From positions 1-46,660 of the forward strand of contig JAGASR010000027.1 in NCBI GenBank assembly GCA_017621705.1: a DNA stretch of 46,660 nucleotides, written 5' to 3'. This document shows positions 24,788 to 33,691 of the stretch, piece by piece. Both the position numbers and the translations under genes were made by a program. The notes under the pieces are model-generated. The model had not been told where the DNA came from, did no database searches, and saw only the letters and a program-made list of their open reading frames with translations. Positions within the stretch are counted from its first letter, which is position 1. The number at the start of each line of letters is the position of its first letter. This DNA comes from Clostridia bacterium (GTDB taxonomy: Bacteria > Bacillota > Clostridia > Oscillospirales > UBA644).

Positions 24788-25779
24788 GAAAAATCATTAT
24801 TGATCTTTCTTTTTCCGATTTCCAGTAAAAAATAAGCAGACAGGGCGAGCGTCAAAACAAAAGAAAGATATCTTTCAAACTGAATATCCGACGTTTCGGG
24901 GTTGACAAAAGACAAAATCTCATCGTTAACTGTGTCCGAAAGATTTTCACCGATCTCAACAGTTATTTTGTGTTCACCGACAACATTGCCGTTTTTATCA
25001 TATTCTTCAACAATAGCGTAGCCTGAACCGGTGCAGGTATCAAGATCATACTCTGCTAAAATGATATCCAAAGAAGACAGATATTCCGCATTCTGAGAAT
25101 ATTTTTTATATCCGCAATTCACATTGGCAGAAAGAAGATAGCTTCTGATGACATTACAAATATAATCTCCGAACACTTGCTCGATATATTCTTCGTTAAT
25201 TAGTGACGGTTTAAGACCGATCGTATATTCGATATAATCAATTCTCCAGGAATCGTTATACTTTTCCAAGCCGATAGGAGTTTCAAAAATCAGATCGTCA
25301 GAAAAATGATAAATAGCTAAAACAGTAAGATAATCATCTTTTTCTTCAATGATCTTGATATCGTCAAAGTGTATCCCACCTTCACCATAAGGAGCGCCTG
25401 TATCTTGTAAATATAATCGCCCATTGATATTAAAGAATTTATCTCGTACAGAGAAAAGCTGCATTGTCAAGAATGGGGTCGCATGAGAAAGAATCAACTG
25501 TTTATAATCCTCATAGTCTTGAAAATCTTCTATGGCAGGGTAAATTGATTCAATAAAAATTTCCCCATAAATGTAATGTTCTAACAACTCAATCTTTTGA
25601 GCAACAGAATCGTTGTTCAACAAGGTAAATCCGGCACAACCACAATAATCTTCGAGGAAATTAGCCTTTTCAAATACTAAGTTGAGCAGTTCATCTTCGT
25701 TCATTGCGTTGGCAGACAGAGGTAACATAACTATTAATATAGAAACAAAAATCAAACAAAAAATCTTTTTAATCTTCAA
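24784..25779 (-). CDS. Unknown secreted or membrane-tethered protein, 331 aa
   Basis: Family not recognised. A signal peptide (KIKKIFCLIFVSILIVMLPLSANA, cleavage likely after ANA) is followed by an extracellular domain rich in acidic and aromatic residues with Cys at about 46, 48 and later pairs, and a C-terminal membrane span (YLSFVLTLALSAYFLLEIG) with a basic tail. The start is TTG at 25779, supported by GGAGG 8 bases upstream; no ATG fits. More AT-rich than its neighbours. Its stop codon lies inside the thrS promoter. Confidence 0.75.
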   Translation of the reverse strand: MKIKKIFCLIFVSILIVMLPLSANAMNEDELLNLVFEKANFLEDYCGCAGFTLLNNDSVAQKIELLEHYIYGEIFIESIYPAIEDFQDYEDYKQLILSHATPFLTMQLFSVRDKFFNINGRLYLQDTGAPYGEGGIHFDDIKIIEEKDDYLTVLAIYHFSDDLIFETPIGLEKYNDSWRIDYIEYTIGLKPSLINEEYIEQVFGDYICNVIRSYLLSANVNCGYKKYSQNAEYLSSLDIILAEYDLDTCTGSGYAIVEEYDKNGNVVGEHKITVEIGENLSDTVNDEILSFVNPETSDIQFERYLSFVLTLALSAYFLLEIGKRKINNDFS

Positions 25780-25810
25780 AGTTGTTGCCTCCTTATTTGT
25801 TATTTTAAAG

Positions 25811-25841
25811 AAAACTCAGGATCAAAAAAATCCTGAGTTTT
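25811..25841 (-). terminator. Terminator after xylA
   Basis: Twelve-base perfect stem AAAACTCAGGAT (25811-25822) with ATCCTGAGTTTT (25830-25841), T-rich on the minus strand. Confidence 0.85.
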
Positions 25842-25868
25842 CAAACTTCAAACTAAATTAAACCTGAA

Positions 25869-27182
25869 TTAACCGCAGAAAAGAACGTTGTTTACGATGC
25901 TTTCGAGGTATTCCTGGCGACCGGAGCCGGGGAGAGCGGGAGCGCCCATGTTTTCAGCGTAAGCAGCGAGTTCTTCGAGGGTAGCTTCGCCGGAACGGAT
26001 CTTAGCGCCGATACCGCTGTTGTAGCTGCTGTAACGTTCAGCGATGAATTCATCGATTCTGCCGTCTTCGATGATCTTTGCAGCTTTGAGAAGACCGAGA
26101 GCGAAAGCGTCCATACCGAGAATGTATGCATGGAACATATCTTCAACGGTGTAGGAAGGACGACGGTTCTTAGCGTCGAAGTTGAAGCCGCCGGTAAGGC
26201 CGCCTGCTTTGAGAACTTCGTACATACACATGGTGGTCTCGTAGATATCGAACGGGAATTCGTCGGTATCCCAACCGAGGAGGTAGTCACCCTGGTTAGC
26301 GTCGATACTGCCGAGCATACCGTTGATAGCGGAGATACGGAGGTCATGCTGGAAGGTATGACCTGCGAGGGTTGCATGGTTAGCTTCGATATTCATCTTG
26401 AAGTCTTTATCGAGACCGTAGTAACGGAGGAAACCGATAGCGGTAGCAGCGTCAAAGTCGTACTGATGCTTCATGGGTTCCTTGGGTTTGGGTTCGATAT
26501 AGAAGTCGCCGGTAAAGCCGATGCTTCTGCCGTATGCAACTGCCATCTTCATGAGGTTTGCGATGTTTTCCTGTTCGAATTTAACATCGGTGTTGAGAAG
26601 GGTTTCGTAACCTTCACGACCGCCCCAGAAAACGTAGCCCTTACCGCCGAGTTTAACGGTGAGTTCGAGAGCTTTTTTAACCTGAGCTGCAGCGAAGCAG
26701 TAAACGTCAGCAGAGTTGGTGGAACCTGCACCGTTCATGAAACGGGGGTTGCTGAACATATTAGCGGTGCCCCAGAGGCATTTGATACCGGTCTGGTTCA
26801 TCTTTTCGAGGATGTAGTCGGTGATCTCATCGAGACGGCGGTTGGTTTCTTTGATATCGTCAGCTTCGGGAACGATGTCAACATCGTGGAAGCAGAAATA
26901 TTCGATGCCGAGTTTCTGCATGAATTCGAAACCTGCATCAACTTTAGCTTTTGCATGTTCCATGGTGCCTTTTTCAGCGCCGAAGGATTTATCTGCAGTG
27001 TCACGGCCGAACATATCGGTACCGCCAGCGCAAAGGTTGTGCCACCAAGCCATAGCGAACGGGAGATGTTCTTTCATGGTCTTGCCTGCAACTACCTGAT
27101 CGGGGTTGTAGAATTTAAAAGCAAGGGGATTTTTGGAATTGGGACCCTCATACTGGATCTTGTCAATGTTGGGGAAAAACAT
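25869..27182 (-). CDS. xylA: Xylose isomerase
   Basis: Protein of 437 residues, the normal length of class II xylose isomerases. It converts D-xylose to D-xylulose in the cytoplasm with two divalent metals. The catalytic histidine and aspartate are in [12 protein letters not shown], the metal-binding [16 protein letters not shown] is complete, and [14 protein letters not shown] and [15 protein letters not shown] hold further ligands. AAGGAG lies 10 bases before the ATG. Codon use is strongly biased to a few codons, which suggests high expression. Transcribed alone, divergent from the GH116-GH51 operon. No xylulokinase is in the window. Confidence 0.97.
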   Translation of the reverse strand: MFFPNIDKIQYEGPNSKNPLAFKFYNPDQVVAGKTMKEHLPFAMAWWHNLCAGGTDMFGRDTADKSFGAEKGTMEHAKAKVDAGFEFMQKLGIEYFCFHDVDIVPEADDIKETNRRLDEITDYILEKMNQTGIKCLWGTANMFSNPRFMNGAGSTNSADVYCFAAAQVKKALELTVKLGGKGYVFWGGREGYETLLNTDVKFEQENIANLMKMAVAYGRSIGFTGDFYIEPKPKEPMKHQYDFDAATAIGFLRYYGLDKDFKMNIEANHATLAGHTFQHDLRISAINGMLGSIDANQGDYLLGWDTDEFPFDIYETTMCMYEVLKAGGLTGGFNFDAKNRRPSYTVEDMFHAYILGMDAFALGLLKAAKIIEDGRIDEFIAERYSSYNSGIGAKIRSGEATLEELAAYAENMGAPALPGSGRQEYLESIVNNVLFCG

Positions 27183-27244
27183 AGCAATCTACTCCTTATC
27201 TGATTTCCGAGTCTTCTTGACTTTCGGATAAAATTACAATATAA

Positions 27245-27261
27245 ATGGACACGATATCCAT
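27245..27261. promoter_or_regulatory. Candidate repressor operator in the xylA leader
   Basis: ATGGACACGATATCCAT has inverted arms ATGGA and TCCAT and lies just downstream of the xylA -10, covering about +2 to +18, a typical repressor position. It does not match the Bacillus XylR operator, so the regulator is unknown. Confidence 0.5.
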
Positions 27262-27269
27262 ACAAATCA

Positions 27270-27298
27270 ATTATAGCATACAAAAACGATAATTTCAA
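27270..27298 (-). promoter_or_regulatory. SigA promoter for xylA
   Basis: TTGAAA (27293-27298), 17 bases, TATAAT (27270-27275) on the minus strand. Confidence 0.83.
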
Positions 27299-27380
27299 GA
27301 GCTTTCAAAAACATTTACGGATTTGTTAAAATAATACGGATTTTCGGTTTAATATATTTACAAAAATCAATAAAAAGGTA

Positions 27381-27409
27381 TTGCCATATTTTTTTTGATA
27401 TGATATAAT
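27381..27409 (+). promoter_or_regulatory. SigA promoter for the GH116-GH51 operon
   Basis: TTGCCA (27381-27386), 17 bases, TATAAT (27404-27409), 35 bases before the GH116 ATG. The divergent xylA promoter is about 80 bases away. Confidence 0.8.
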
Positions 27410-27443
27410 TAATATACCAATAATTTATTCTTGGAGATAAACT

Positions 27444-29969
27444 ATGGCAAAGATAATAACAAGAAAACAGCAGGAATGCGGCGTTTCGCTCGGCGGTATA
27501 GGTACAGGTTCCGTTGAGCTTTTCCCCGACGGCGAATTCCATCAGTGGCAGATAGCAAACGTTGAAAAATGGAGAGAAGCTCCGATCAGCGGAACAGCCG
27601 ATGAAGGCGAAGGCAGTACGGGCGCTCTTTCTTTCTGGGTCAGAACAGAGTCCGAAAGCGGCACGCCCGTAGTCCGTAAACTCGGCATGAAAACCGATCA
27701 GACAGATTTCAGATACAGTATGTACGCTTGGCATAAACCCATCGAAGAGATCGAATATGACGGCAGATTTCCTGTCTGCGATTTAAAATATATCGATAAA
27801 AAGCTCCCTGTCGATGTTAAGATGCGAGCAATCGCACCGTTTGTTCCGCACAACACAAAAGACAGCGCGACTCCCGGTTTTTATATCGATTTTACGGTCA
27901 CGAACCCGACAGACAAGCCTTTGACTGTCAGCCTCATGTCCGCACTCAAGCCGAGTTTCTGCAACGACGGCGGATGCGAAAACGAACTATACAAAGACGG
28001 CGATGTGACGGGCGTATTTATGAACACCCCTACCTACCCCGCATGGCAGAACAGAGATAATGAGCCGAACCGCGGTTCTCTCTGCTACTCTGTCAAAGGC
28101 GGCGAGATTTCGTATATAACCGCTGAATATTTTACGTTCATGCAGAATTACGTTTCTTATTCCAAGCTCGGAATTTCCGAAGAATCGTTCATTTTCGGAT
28201 TCAGAAGAGACGGTTCGCTTCCCAACACAACTGCAGGCAAGCGCCCGACTTATCTTCCCGCACAGATTTCCGATATGACCGACGAAGCGATCGATAAATA
28301 TTATAACGAAATGTGCGGCTATGCTTTTGCTCTTTCGATTCTCAACAGAGTCCGCCGCTTAAAACCCGAATTTCCGACGAATCGTGCAGATAAGGAAGAT
28401 TTTCTCTTTGCATGCAAATCGTCGCTTGACAGCATGAAAAAAGATTTCGGTGCATGCGCTCTCTGCAGTAAAATGACACTTGAACCGAATGAAACAAAGA
28501 AAGTAAAATTCATTCTCTCATGGTATTTCCCGAACCATATCGGAAAACTTCACAACAAGCTCGGTCACTGGTACGAAAACGTATTTTCCGATGCGCGTGA
28601 AGTAAACAAACATCTTGCCGAAAACCGTAAAAATATAGCAGAAAAAGCAGAAGCGTTCGCTGAAATGCTTTATAATACGGATCTTCCCGAATTTTACGCA
28701 GATGCGTGGTCCGTTCAGCTTGCACCGATCGTTAAATGCTCGTGGTACTTAAAAGACGGTAAATTCGGTCTCTGGGAAGGTTTCGGTTCATGTGGTTTTC
28801 ACACGACCGATATCACCTATCAGGCATCTTTCGGTCTGCTTGCGCTTTTCCCCGATCTTCAACTCAAGCAGATGGAAATGGGCGCAAAATTCCAGAGAGA
28901 AGACGGCCGTGTCCACCATTTCTTTACACCTGACCTCGATCATGTCGACAACGGTTTTGAGCGCATCGATATGAATAATCAGTTCGTTTTAATGGTCTGC
29001 AGAGACTATCTCTACACAGGAGATAAAGGATACGTCGAAAGGCTCTGGATTCCCGTTCAGAAAGCAATGGATTCAATTGCACAGCTCGACTCGGACGGAG
29101 ACGGACTTCCCGACACCGATACGACAAGAAATACTTACGATGCATGGAATTTCTCGGGAACCCCAGCATATATCAGCGTTCTCTGGCTTTCCGCACTGAA
29201 AGCCGCAATAAAGATCGCAACCGTTATGGCAGATAACGACCGTAAAAAACAGTGGCAGGAACTGCTCGAAAAAGGTCTCGCATCGCTTGAAACACGACTC
29301 TGGAACGGCGAATATTACGATCTTTGGAGACGTGACGACGAAAACGGATCGTTTGTTGACGGTTCGCTCATGACCGATCAGATCTCGGGAGAATGGTTCC
29401 TTAGAATGGCAGGCATCGGCGGGAATCTTTCAGACGAAAGAGTCAGAAAAGTTCTTCAAACGATATTTGAGAAAAACTATGACGACAACTACGGTCTCGT
29501 CAATGCGACCTGCCCCGAAGGACGTTCCGCAAGCCTTGACACCCACGAAAACTGTCAGGCAACGACTATCTGGACAGGTATAGGATACACGATCGCGGCG
29601 CTCGCAATGTCCGTCGGTCTCGAAGAAATTTCAGACACTATCGTTGAAAGTACTCACAATAATCAGTTTATCATGGGGCGCCTCTGGAATCACGAAGAAT
29701 GCGGATCGCGCTATACCCGTCCGATGTCTTCATGGACGACACTTGTTGCGGCATCGGGTCTGAAGATAGATGCGGCAAGAAAGATCCTCAGCCTCAAGCC
29801 GTTCAAACCGAATGTAAAAGTTCCGCTCTGCACGGGCGAATTCCTCGGAACAGTCGTTTTTGACGGTGAAAACTGCGATATTACCCTTTACGAAGGATCT
29901 CTTGACGGTTGGATGATAGCCGTCGGTAACACGATAAAAACAGTCAGAATAAACGGTAAAATGAGATAA
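27444..29969 (+). CDS. GH116-family glycosidase (beta-glucosidase/beta-xylosidase type), cytoplasmic
   Basis: Protein of 841 residues without a signal peptide. The N-terminal domain has the family start (GVSLGGIGTGSVELFPDGEFHQWQIANV). The (alpha/alpha)6 catalytic part has LWEGFGSCGFHTTDITYQASFGLLALFP, equivalent to the nucleophile region, and DGLPDTDTTRNTYDAWNFSGTPAY with the acid/base aspartate of TYDAW. GH116 includes bacterial beta-glucosidases and beta-xylosidases and human GBA2. Beside GH51 and xylA, a beta-xylosidase role is plausible but inferred. GGAGA lies 8 bases before the ATG. First gene of a two-gene operon. Confidence 0.88.
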   Translation: MAKIITRKQQECGVSLGGIGTGSVELFPDGEFHQWQIANVEKWREAPISGTADEGEGSTGALSFWVRTESESGTPVVRKLGMKTDQTDFRYSMYAWHKPIEEIEYDGRFPVCDLKYIDKKLPVDVKMRAIAPFVPHNTKDSATPGFYIDFTVTNPTDKPLTVSLMSALKPSFCNDGGCENELYKDGDVTGVFMNTPTYPAWQNRDNEPNRGSLCYSVKGGEISYITAEYFTFMQNYVSYSKLGISEESFIFGFRRDGSLPNTTAGKRPTYLPAQISDMTDEAIDKYYNEMCGYAFALSILNRVRRLKPEFPTNRADKEDFLFACKSSLDSMKKDFGACALCSKMTLEPNETKKVKFILSWYFPNHIGKLHNKLGHWYENVFSDAREVNKHLAENRKNIAEKAEAFAEMLYNTDLPEFYADAWSVQLAPIVKCSWYLKDGKFGLWEGFGSCGFHTTDITYQASFGLLALFPDLQLKQMEMGAKFQREDGRVHHFFTPDLDHVDNGFERIDMNNQFVLMVCRDYLYTGDKGYVERLWIPVQKAMDSIAQLDSDGDGLPDTDTTRNTYDAWNFSGTPAYISVLWLSALKAAIKIATVMADNDRKKQWQELLEKGLASLETRLWNGEYYDLWRRDDENGSFVDGSLMTDQISGEWFLRMAGIGGNLSDERVRKVLQTIFEKNYDDNYGLVNATCPEGRSASLDTHENCQATTIWTGIGYTIAALAMSVGLEEISDTIVESTHNNQFIMGRLWNHEECGSRYTRPMSSWTTLVAASGLKIDAARKILSLKPFKPNVKVPLCTGEFLGTVVFDGENCDITLYEGSLDGWMIAVGNTIKTVRINGKMR

Positions 29970-29984
29970 AAGGAGAAAACGAAA

Positions 29985-31493
29985 ATGAAAATAACATTTA
30001 CGACAAAACAGGTTATCGGCACTGCCGACAAAATGATCTACGGTCATTTTCTCGAACATTTTCACAGACAGATCTACGGCGGCGTTTACGATCCGACCTC
30101 GAAATTTGCAGATGAAGACGGTTTCAGAACTGACGTTATTGAAGCGTTGAAAAAGATCAAAACTCCGATAATCCGTTGGCCCGGCGGATGCTACGTTTCC
30201 GCTTACGACTGGAAAAAAGGCGTAGGTAAAGACAGACCGAAAACTTTTGACAAAGCTTGGCGAGTTGAAGAATCGAACGAATTCGGAACAGATGAATTTA
30301 TCAAGCTCTGCAAAAAGATCGGATGTGAGCCTTACATCTGCACAAACGGCGGCACGGGCACAGCAGAAGATATGAGCGACTGGGTAGAATACTGCAACCT
30401 CAAAGACATGGGCGAATACGCAAAACAGCGTAAAGAAAACGGCTATGAAGAACCGCACAACGTTAAATACTGGAGTGTCGGCAACGAAAACTGGGGCAGC
30501 CACGAAATTGGTGCAAAAGATTCCGAAGAATGGGGCAATCTCGTCCGCGAAGCTTCGAAGATGATGGTACGTGTTGACCCGACGATCGAGCTTTCCGCGG
30601 CATCGATCGTTGACCTTGACTGGAACGTAAATCTTTTAAGAAAAGCAGGACAGTATCTTGACTGGGTATCTATCCACAGTTATTGGGAAGGTTCATGGAA
30701 CGGTCGAAAGAACAACGGTTACGAAACCCTCATGCTTCGCACGGGTGAGGATATTGTCGGAAATATCGACAGAGTACGCGCATATCTGAGAGCTCTCGGT
30801 TACGAAAAGAAAATAAAGATCGCTTACGACGAATGGAACCTCAGAGGCTGGTTCCACCCGAACAATATGTTCCTTTCAACCGATGAAAGAAAGAAATATA
30901 CAGAAGAATTCTATGAAAACGAAGTTATCGGTCAGAGAGACAACAACGACGTTAATGAAACATACACCATGGCGGATGCTGTTTTCTCCGCAGCATTCTT
31001 GAACACATGTCTTCGCAACTGCGATATCGTCGGCATGGCTTGCTTCTCCCCCATCGTTAATACCAGAGGCGCGATCTTTACACATAAAGACGGTCTTGTT
31101 CTCCGTCCGCAGTATTTCGTTTTTGATCTGTACGCAAATCTTATGAAGTCAACCGTTCTGGATACATGGTCCGAAGATGTTCCCGTAATGACAGGTATCG
31201 ACGGCAACCGCGAAAAGACCGTTGACACCGTTGATATTGCCGTAACTTACGACAACGGAGAATATGCGATCGGCGCTGTAAACAAAGACGCTCAAAACGA
31301 ACAGACTGTTGATCTTGAAATGCTCGACGGCAAGGTTTCCATGATGAGAATACACACCGTAAACGGTCCTTCAGCCGATTCTTACAACGATATAGACAAA
31401 ACAGAAGTCGGCATCACCGTTTCCGAATGGGTTCCCTTCAACGGAAAAGTAACGCTCGAACCGCACTCCGTAAACGTCATCGAACTCAAATAA
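29985..31493 (+). CDS. abfA: GH51 alpha-L-arabinofuranosidase, cytoplasmic
   Basis: Protein of 502 residues, typical GH51 length, no signal peptide. The acid/base glutamate is E168 in WSVGNENWG, the nucleophile is E283 in IAYDEWNLRGW, and GHFLEHFHRQIYGG and RWPGGCYVSAYDWKKGVG are strong family motifs. It removes alpha-L-arabinofuranosyl groups from arabino-oligosaccharides and arabinoxylo-oligosaccharides. AAAGGAG precedes the ATG, 15 bases after the GH116 stop, so the pair is one operon. No classical terminator separates it from the mobile repeat that follows. Confidence 0.96.
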   Translation: MKITFTTKQVIGTADKMIYGHFLEHFHRQIYGGVYDPTSKFADEDGFRTDVIEALKKIKTPIIRWPGGCYVSAYDWKKGVGKDRPKTFDKAWRVEESNEFGTDEFIKLCKKIGCEPYICTNGGTGTAEDMSDWVEYCNLKDMGEYAKQRKENGYEEPHNVKYWSVGNENWGSHEIGAKDSEEWGNLVREASKMMVRVDPTIELSAASIVDLDWNVNLLRKAGQYLDWVSIHSYWEGSWNGRKNNGYETLMLRTGEDIVGNIDRVRAYLRALGYEKKIKIAYDEWNLRGWFHPNNMFLSTDERKKYTEEFYENEVIGQRDNNDVNETYTMADAVFSAAFLNTCLRNCDIVGMACFSPIVNTRGAIFTHKDGLVLRPQYFVFDLYANLMKSTVLDTWSEDVPVMTGIDGNREKTVDTVDIAVTYDNGEYAIGAVNKDAQNEQTVDLEMLDGKVSMMRIHTVNGPSADSYNDIDKTEVGITVSEWVPFNGKVTLEPHSVNVIELK

Positions 31494-31505
31494 TTTACAA
31501 TCAAC

Positions 31506-31840
31506 AAAAATGCTCTGCTGAATGATCCGGGTTTCTAAGGACAGTTATCTTTAATTAAAAGGATTTGGGCTCACAAATCCCCGGATTGTGACAATATAAA
31601 ACAAAACTACCCGAAGAAGAGAAAAACAAACTCTTTTTCGGGTAGTAATTTTATATAGTGATATTCTTTTCTGTGCAAAGAGTGATATGATTGCCGTAGG
31701 CAATCGTGATATTAAAACCTACGGTTTTAGTGATATTTTATTCGTCTTTTAAAACTCGGAAAACGAATAACACTCGCCGAAAGGCAAATAAAACTGCCCA
31801 AGTGTCCTTAAGAACGCTTGGGCAAAAGCAGAGCATTTTT
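31506..31840. mobile_element. MITE-like non-coding element, 335 bp, with 14-bp terminal inverted repeats
   Basis: The ends are AAAAATGCTCTGCT (31506-31519) and its exact reverse complement AGCAGAGCATTTTT (31827-31840). No coding capacity. The interior is a chain of stem-loops: 31561-31580 (7 bp); 31606-31646 (16-bp arms with one G-T pair); the GTGATAT array at 31658-31736; TTATTCGT/ACGAATAA (31738-31745 with 31763-31770); GCC-GAAA-GGC (31776-31785); and 31796-31823 (GCCCAAG/CTTGGGC). No target duplication is obvious. The last stem-loops may also terminate the two converging operons. Confidence 0.7.
31658..31736. repeat. 24-bp-period array: GTGATAT separated by 17-bp palindromes
   Basis: Four perfect GTGATAT heptamers start at 31658, 31682, 31706 and 31730, each exactly 24 bases apart. 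Each 17-base spacer is self-complementary but different: 31665-31681 (TCTTTTC-TGT-GCAAAGA, one mismatch), 31689-31705 (GATTGCC-GTA-GGCAATC) and 31713-31729 (TAAAACC-TAC-GGTTTTA). Confidence 0.85.
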
Positions 31841-31853
31841 TATTTTAACTTTA

Positions 31854-33677
31854 TTATTTCATCGGGATCCAGACGAGCATATCGGTCTCGCCTCTGTTTT
31901 CCATACCGTAATACGGAATAAATTTGATCTTTTTCGCTTCGTATTTTACGGAATTTATATTGGAATAAAGACTGCCGTTATCGACTTTCGCATAACCGTC
32001 CGCAACTATGGTCGGAAGACTGAAATAATTGTCGGGAATTATCTCAAAAGCGGAAGAAGTATTAACGGAAAGACCGAAAATATCGCCTTCGTTGTCGACG
32101 CCCTCAACGCAATAAACAACGGGACCGTACATAAGAGCAGTTCTGCCTGCGTTATCATGAACACCGGGAGCGGAAACAACAAAACGAGGGCTGATATTGA
32201 AATCGAATTCGAGAACTTCTGCGGCATCGAAATAAGCGTATCCGTCTTTCATGCTGTAAGCGGCGGAAGCATCGAATTTTTCGCACCATGCGGGAACACG
32301 GACTGCGATCTTTTTATAGTCTCCGTTAACGGTAAGTTTAACTTTGCCGCAGGAGGGATAGAGAGTGTTCTGACGAATCTTCTTGCCGTCAAACTCAGTA
32401 ACACCGTTCATATAATGGTGGACGTAAAGCGTATTATCATCCTCTGTATAAAGGAAATCCGCAACGGAGTTGATATAACGGAGGATATTCGGAGGACAGC
32501 AGGAGCAGCCGAATACCTTGACTCTCTGTGTGATAGGATAACGTTCTTTCTGCTTTGTTGCAGGGTTTTTATTGTGGTCCGCAAGATCAATGGTCAAGGG
32601 GTTTTCATAGAAAAATTCATCGCCTTTGATCGAAACGCCTGAAATACTGACGTTGTACATAGCCTGTTCAGCAATATCTCCGTACAAACCGAAAGGTTTG
32701 ATCGCAGTCATTCTTCTGCAGAAAAGAGAAAGAGCGAGGGTCGCACAGGTTTCGGTATACGCAGGTTCATTCTTGAGGTCGTAGTCAACGGTAAACGCTT
32801 CACCGATGCACGAAGAACCGATACCGCCGGTTATATACATACGTTTTTCCGCGATATTATGAAGAATAGTGTTGCATGCATTGAAAAGAGCTTCGTCGCC
32901 GCATTCGAGAGCAAGGTCAGCCATTGCGATATAAAGATACATCGCACGGACGGAATGGCCCTCAGCTGTCGTCTGTTCGCGGACGGGAAGATGATCCTGT
33001 GCATACTCGGCATTTGCCCAATCGAGATAAGCGATAAGATCGACATCGTTATTGCCGCGGTTATCAACAAAGAATTTGGATAGATCGAGATATTTCTGCT
33101 CACCCGTCATGCGGTAAAGTCTGACGAGCGCAAGTTCGATCTCCTCGTGACCTGGAGTGATAAAACCTGCCGTTTTTTCTTCAACAAAGCATTTGATGAC
33201 AAGATCGATATATCTCTTGACGAGATTAAGGAGTTTATCCTTGCCAGTTGCGTGGTAATACGCTATTGCAGCTTCCGTAAGATGACCGAGAGAGTAAAGT
33301 TCATGTTTGTCTCTTATGGTCAAACGTTTATCGGTATTATAGATATTGAAATGCGCGTTATAATAGCCGTTTTCGAGCTGACTTGCGCACATATCGTCGA
33401 TAAGTTCATCGACCTTTTCTTCAAAACGCTTGTTTTTTTCGTATTCAAGAGTGTACGCAACGCCTTCGATCCATTTTGCGACATCGGAATCCCAGAAAAC
33501 GTGAGCCTGCCAGCCTTCTCTTTTCTGCTGTTCGAGATCGCACTTCAAAGCGTCAAAACGTTTTGTTTCCTTAAATCGGTCGTAAACGGAATTTACAGTA
33601 ACTTCTCTTGAAACTCTCTGCTTTTCGCCCCAGAAAGAGCCTTCAAGCCTTGTGTTATAAAAAGGTATCTGTCTCAT
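31854..33677 (-). CDS. GH127-family beta-L-arabinofuranosidase-like protein, cytoplasmic
   Basis: Protein of 607 residues without signal peptide. It has the (alpha/alpha)6 fold of the former DUF1680 with the zinc-thiolate active site of GH127: YTETCATLALSLF gives Glu and Cys ligands, and FGCSCCPPNILRY the cysteine pair that includes the nucleophile. Further markers are the GYYNAHFNIYNTDKR-type region and GHSVRAMYLY. GH127 members release beta-L-arabinofuranose from plant glycoproteins and pectin; some act on other sugars. AAAGGAG precedes the ATG. Last gene of a four-gene operon with GH95 and two URO-D-like genes. Confidence 0.9.
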   Translation of the reverse strand: MRQIPFYNTRLEGSFWGEKQRVSREVTVNSVYDRFKETKRFDALKCDLEQQKREGWQAHVFWDSDVAKWIEGVAYTLEYEKNKRFEEKVDELIDDMCASQLENGYYNAHFNIYNTDKRLTIRDKHELYSLGHLTEAAIAYYHATGKDKLLNLVKRYIDLVIKCFVEEKTAGFITPGHEEIELALVRLYRMTGEQKYLDLSKFFVDNRGNNDVDLIAYLDWANAEYAQDHLPVREQTTAEGHSVRAMYLYIAMADLALECGDEALFNACNTILHNIAEKRMYITGGIGSSCIGEAFTVDYDLKNEPAYTETCATLALSLFCRRMTAIKPFGLYGDIAEQAMYNVSISGVSIKGDEFFYENPLTIDLADHNKNPATKQKERYPITQRVKVFGCSCCPPNILRYINSVADFLYTEDDNTLYVHHYMNGVTEFDGKKIRQNTLYPSCGKVKLTVNGDYKKIAVRVPAWCEKFDASAAYSMKDGYAYFDAAEVLEFDFNISPRFVVSAPGVHDNAGRTALMYGPVVYCVEGVDNEGDIFGLSVNTSSAFEIIPDNYFSLPTIVADGYAKVDNGSLYSNINSVKYEAKKIKFIPYYGMENRGETDMLVWIPMK

Positions 33678-33691
33678 AATACTCTCCTTTT

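Noticed and set aside
26130..27203. A 357-codon open frame antisense to xylA
   Set aside because: Product of the strong codon bias of xylA; no start signals and no recognisable domains.
31658..31736. The 24-bp array as a CRISPR array
   Set aside because: Repeats of 7 bases, palindromic 17-base spacers and no cas genes; it is a hairpin array instead.
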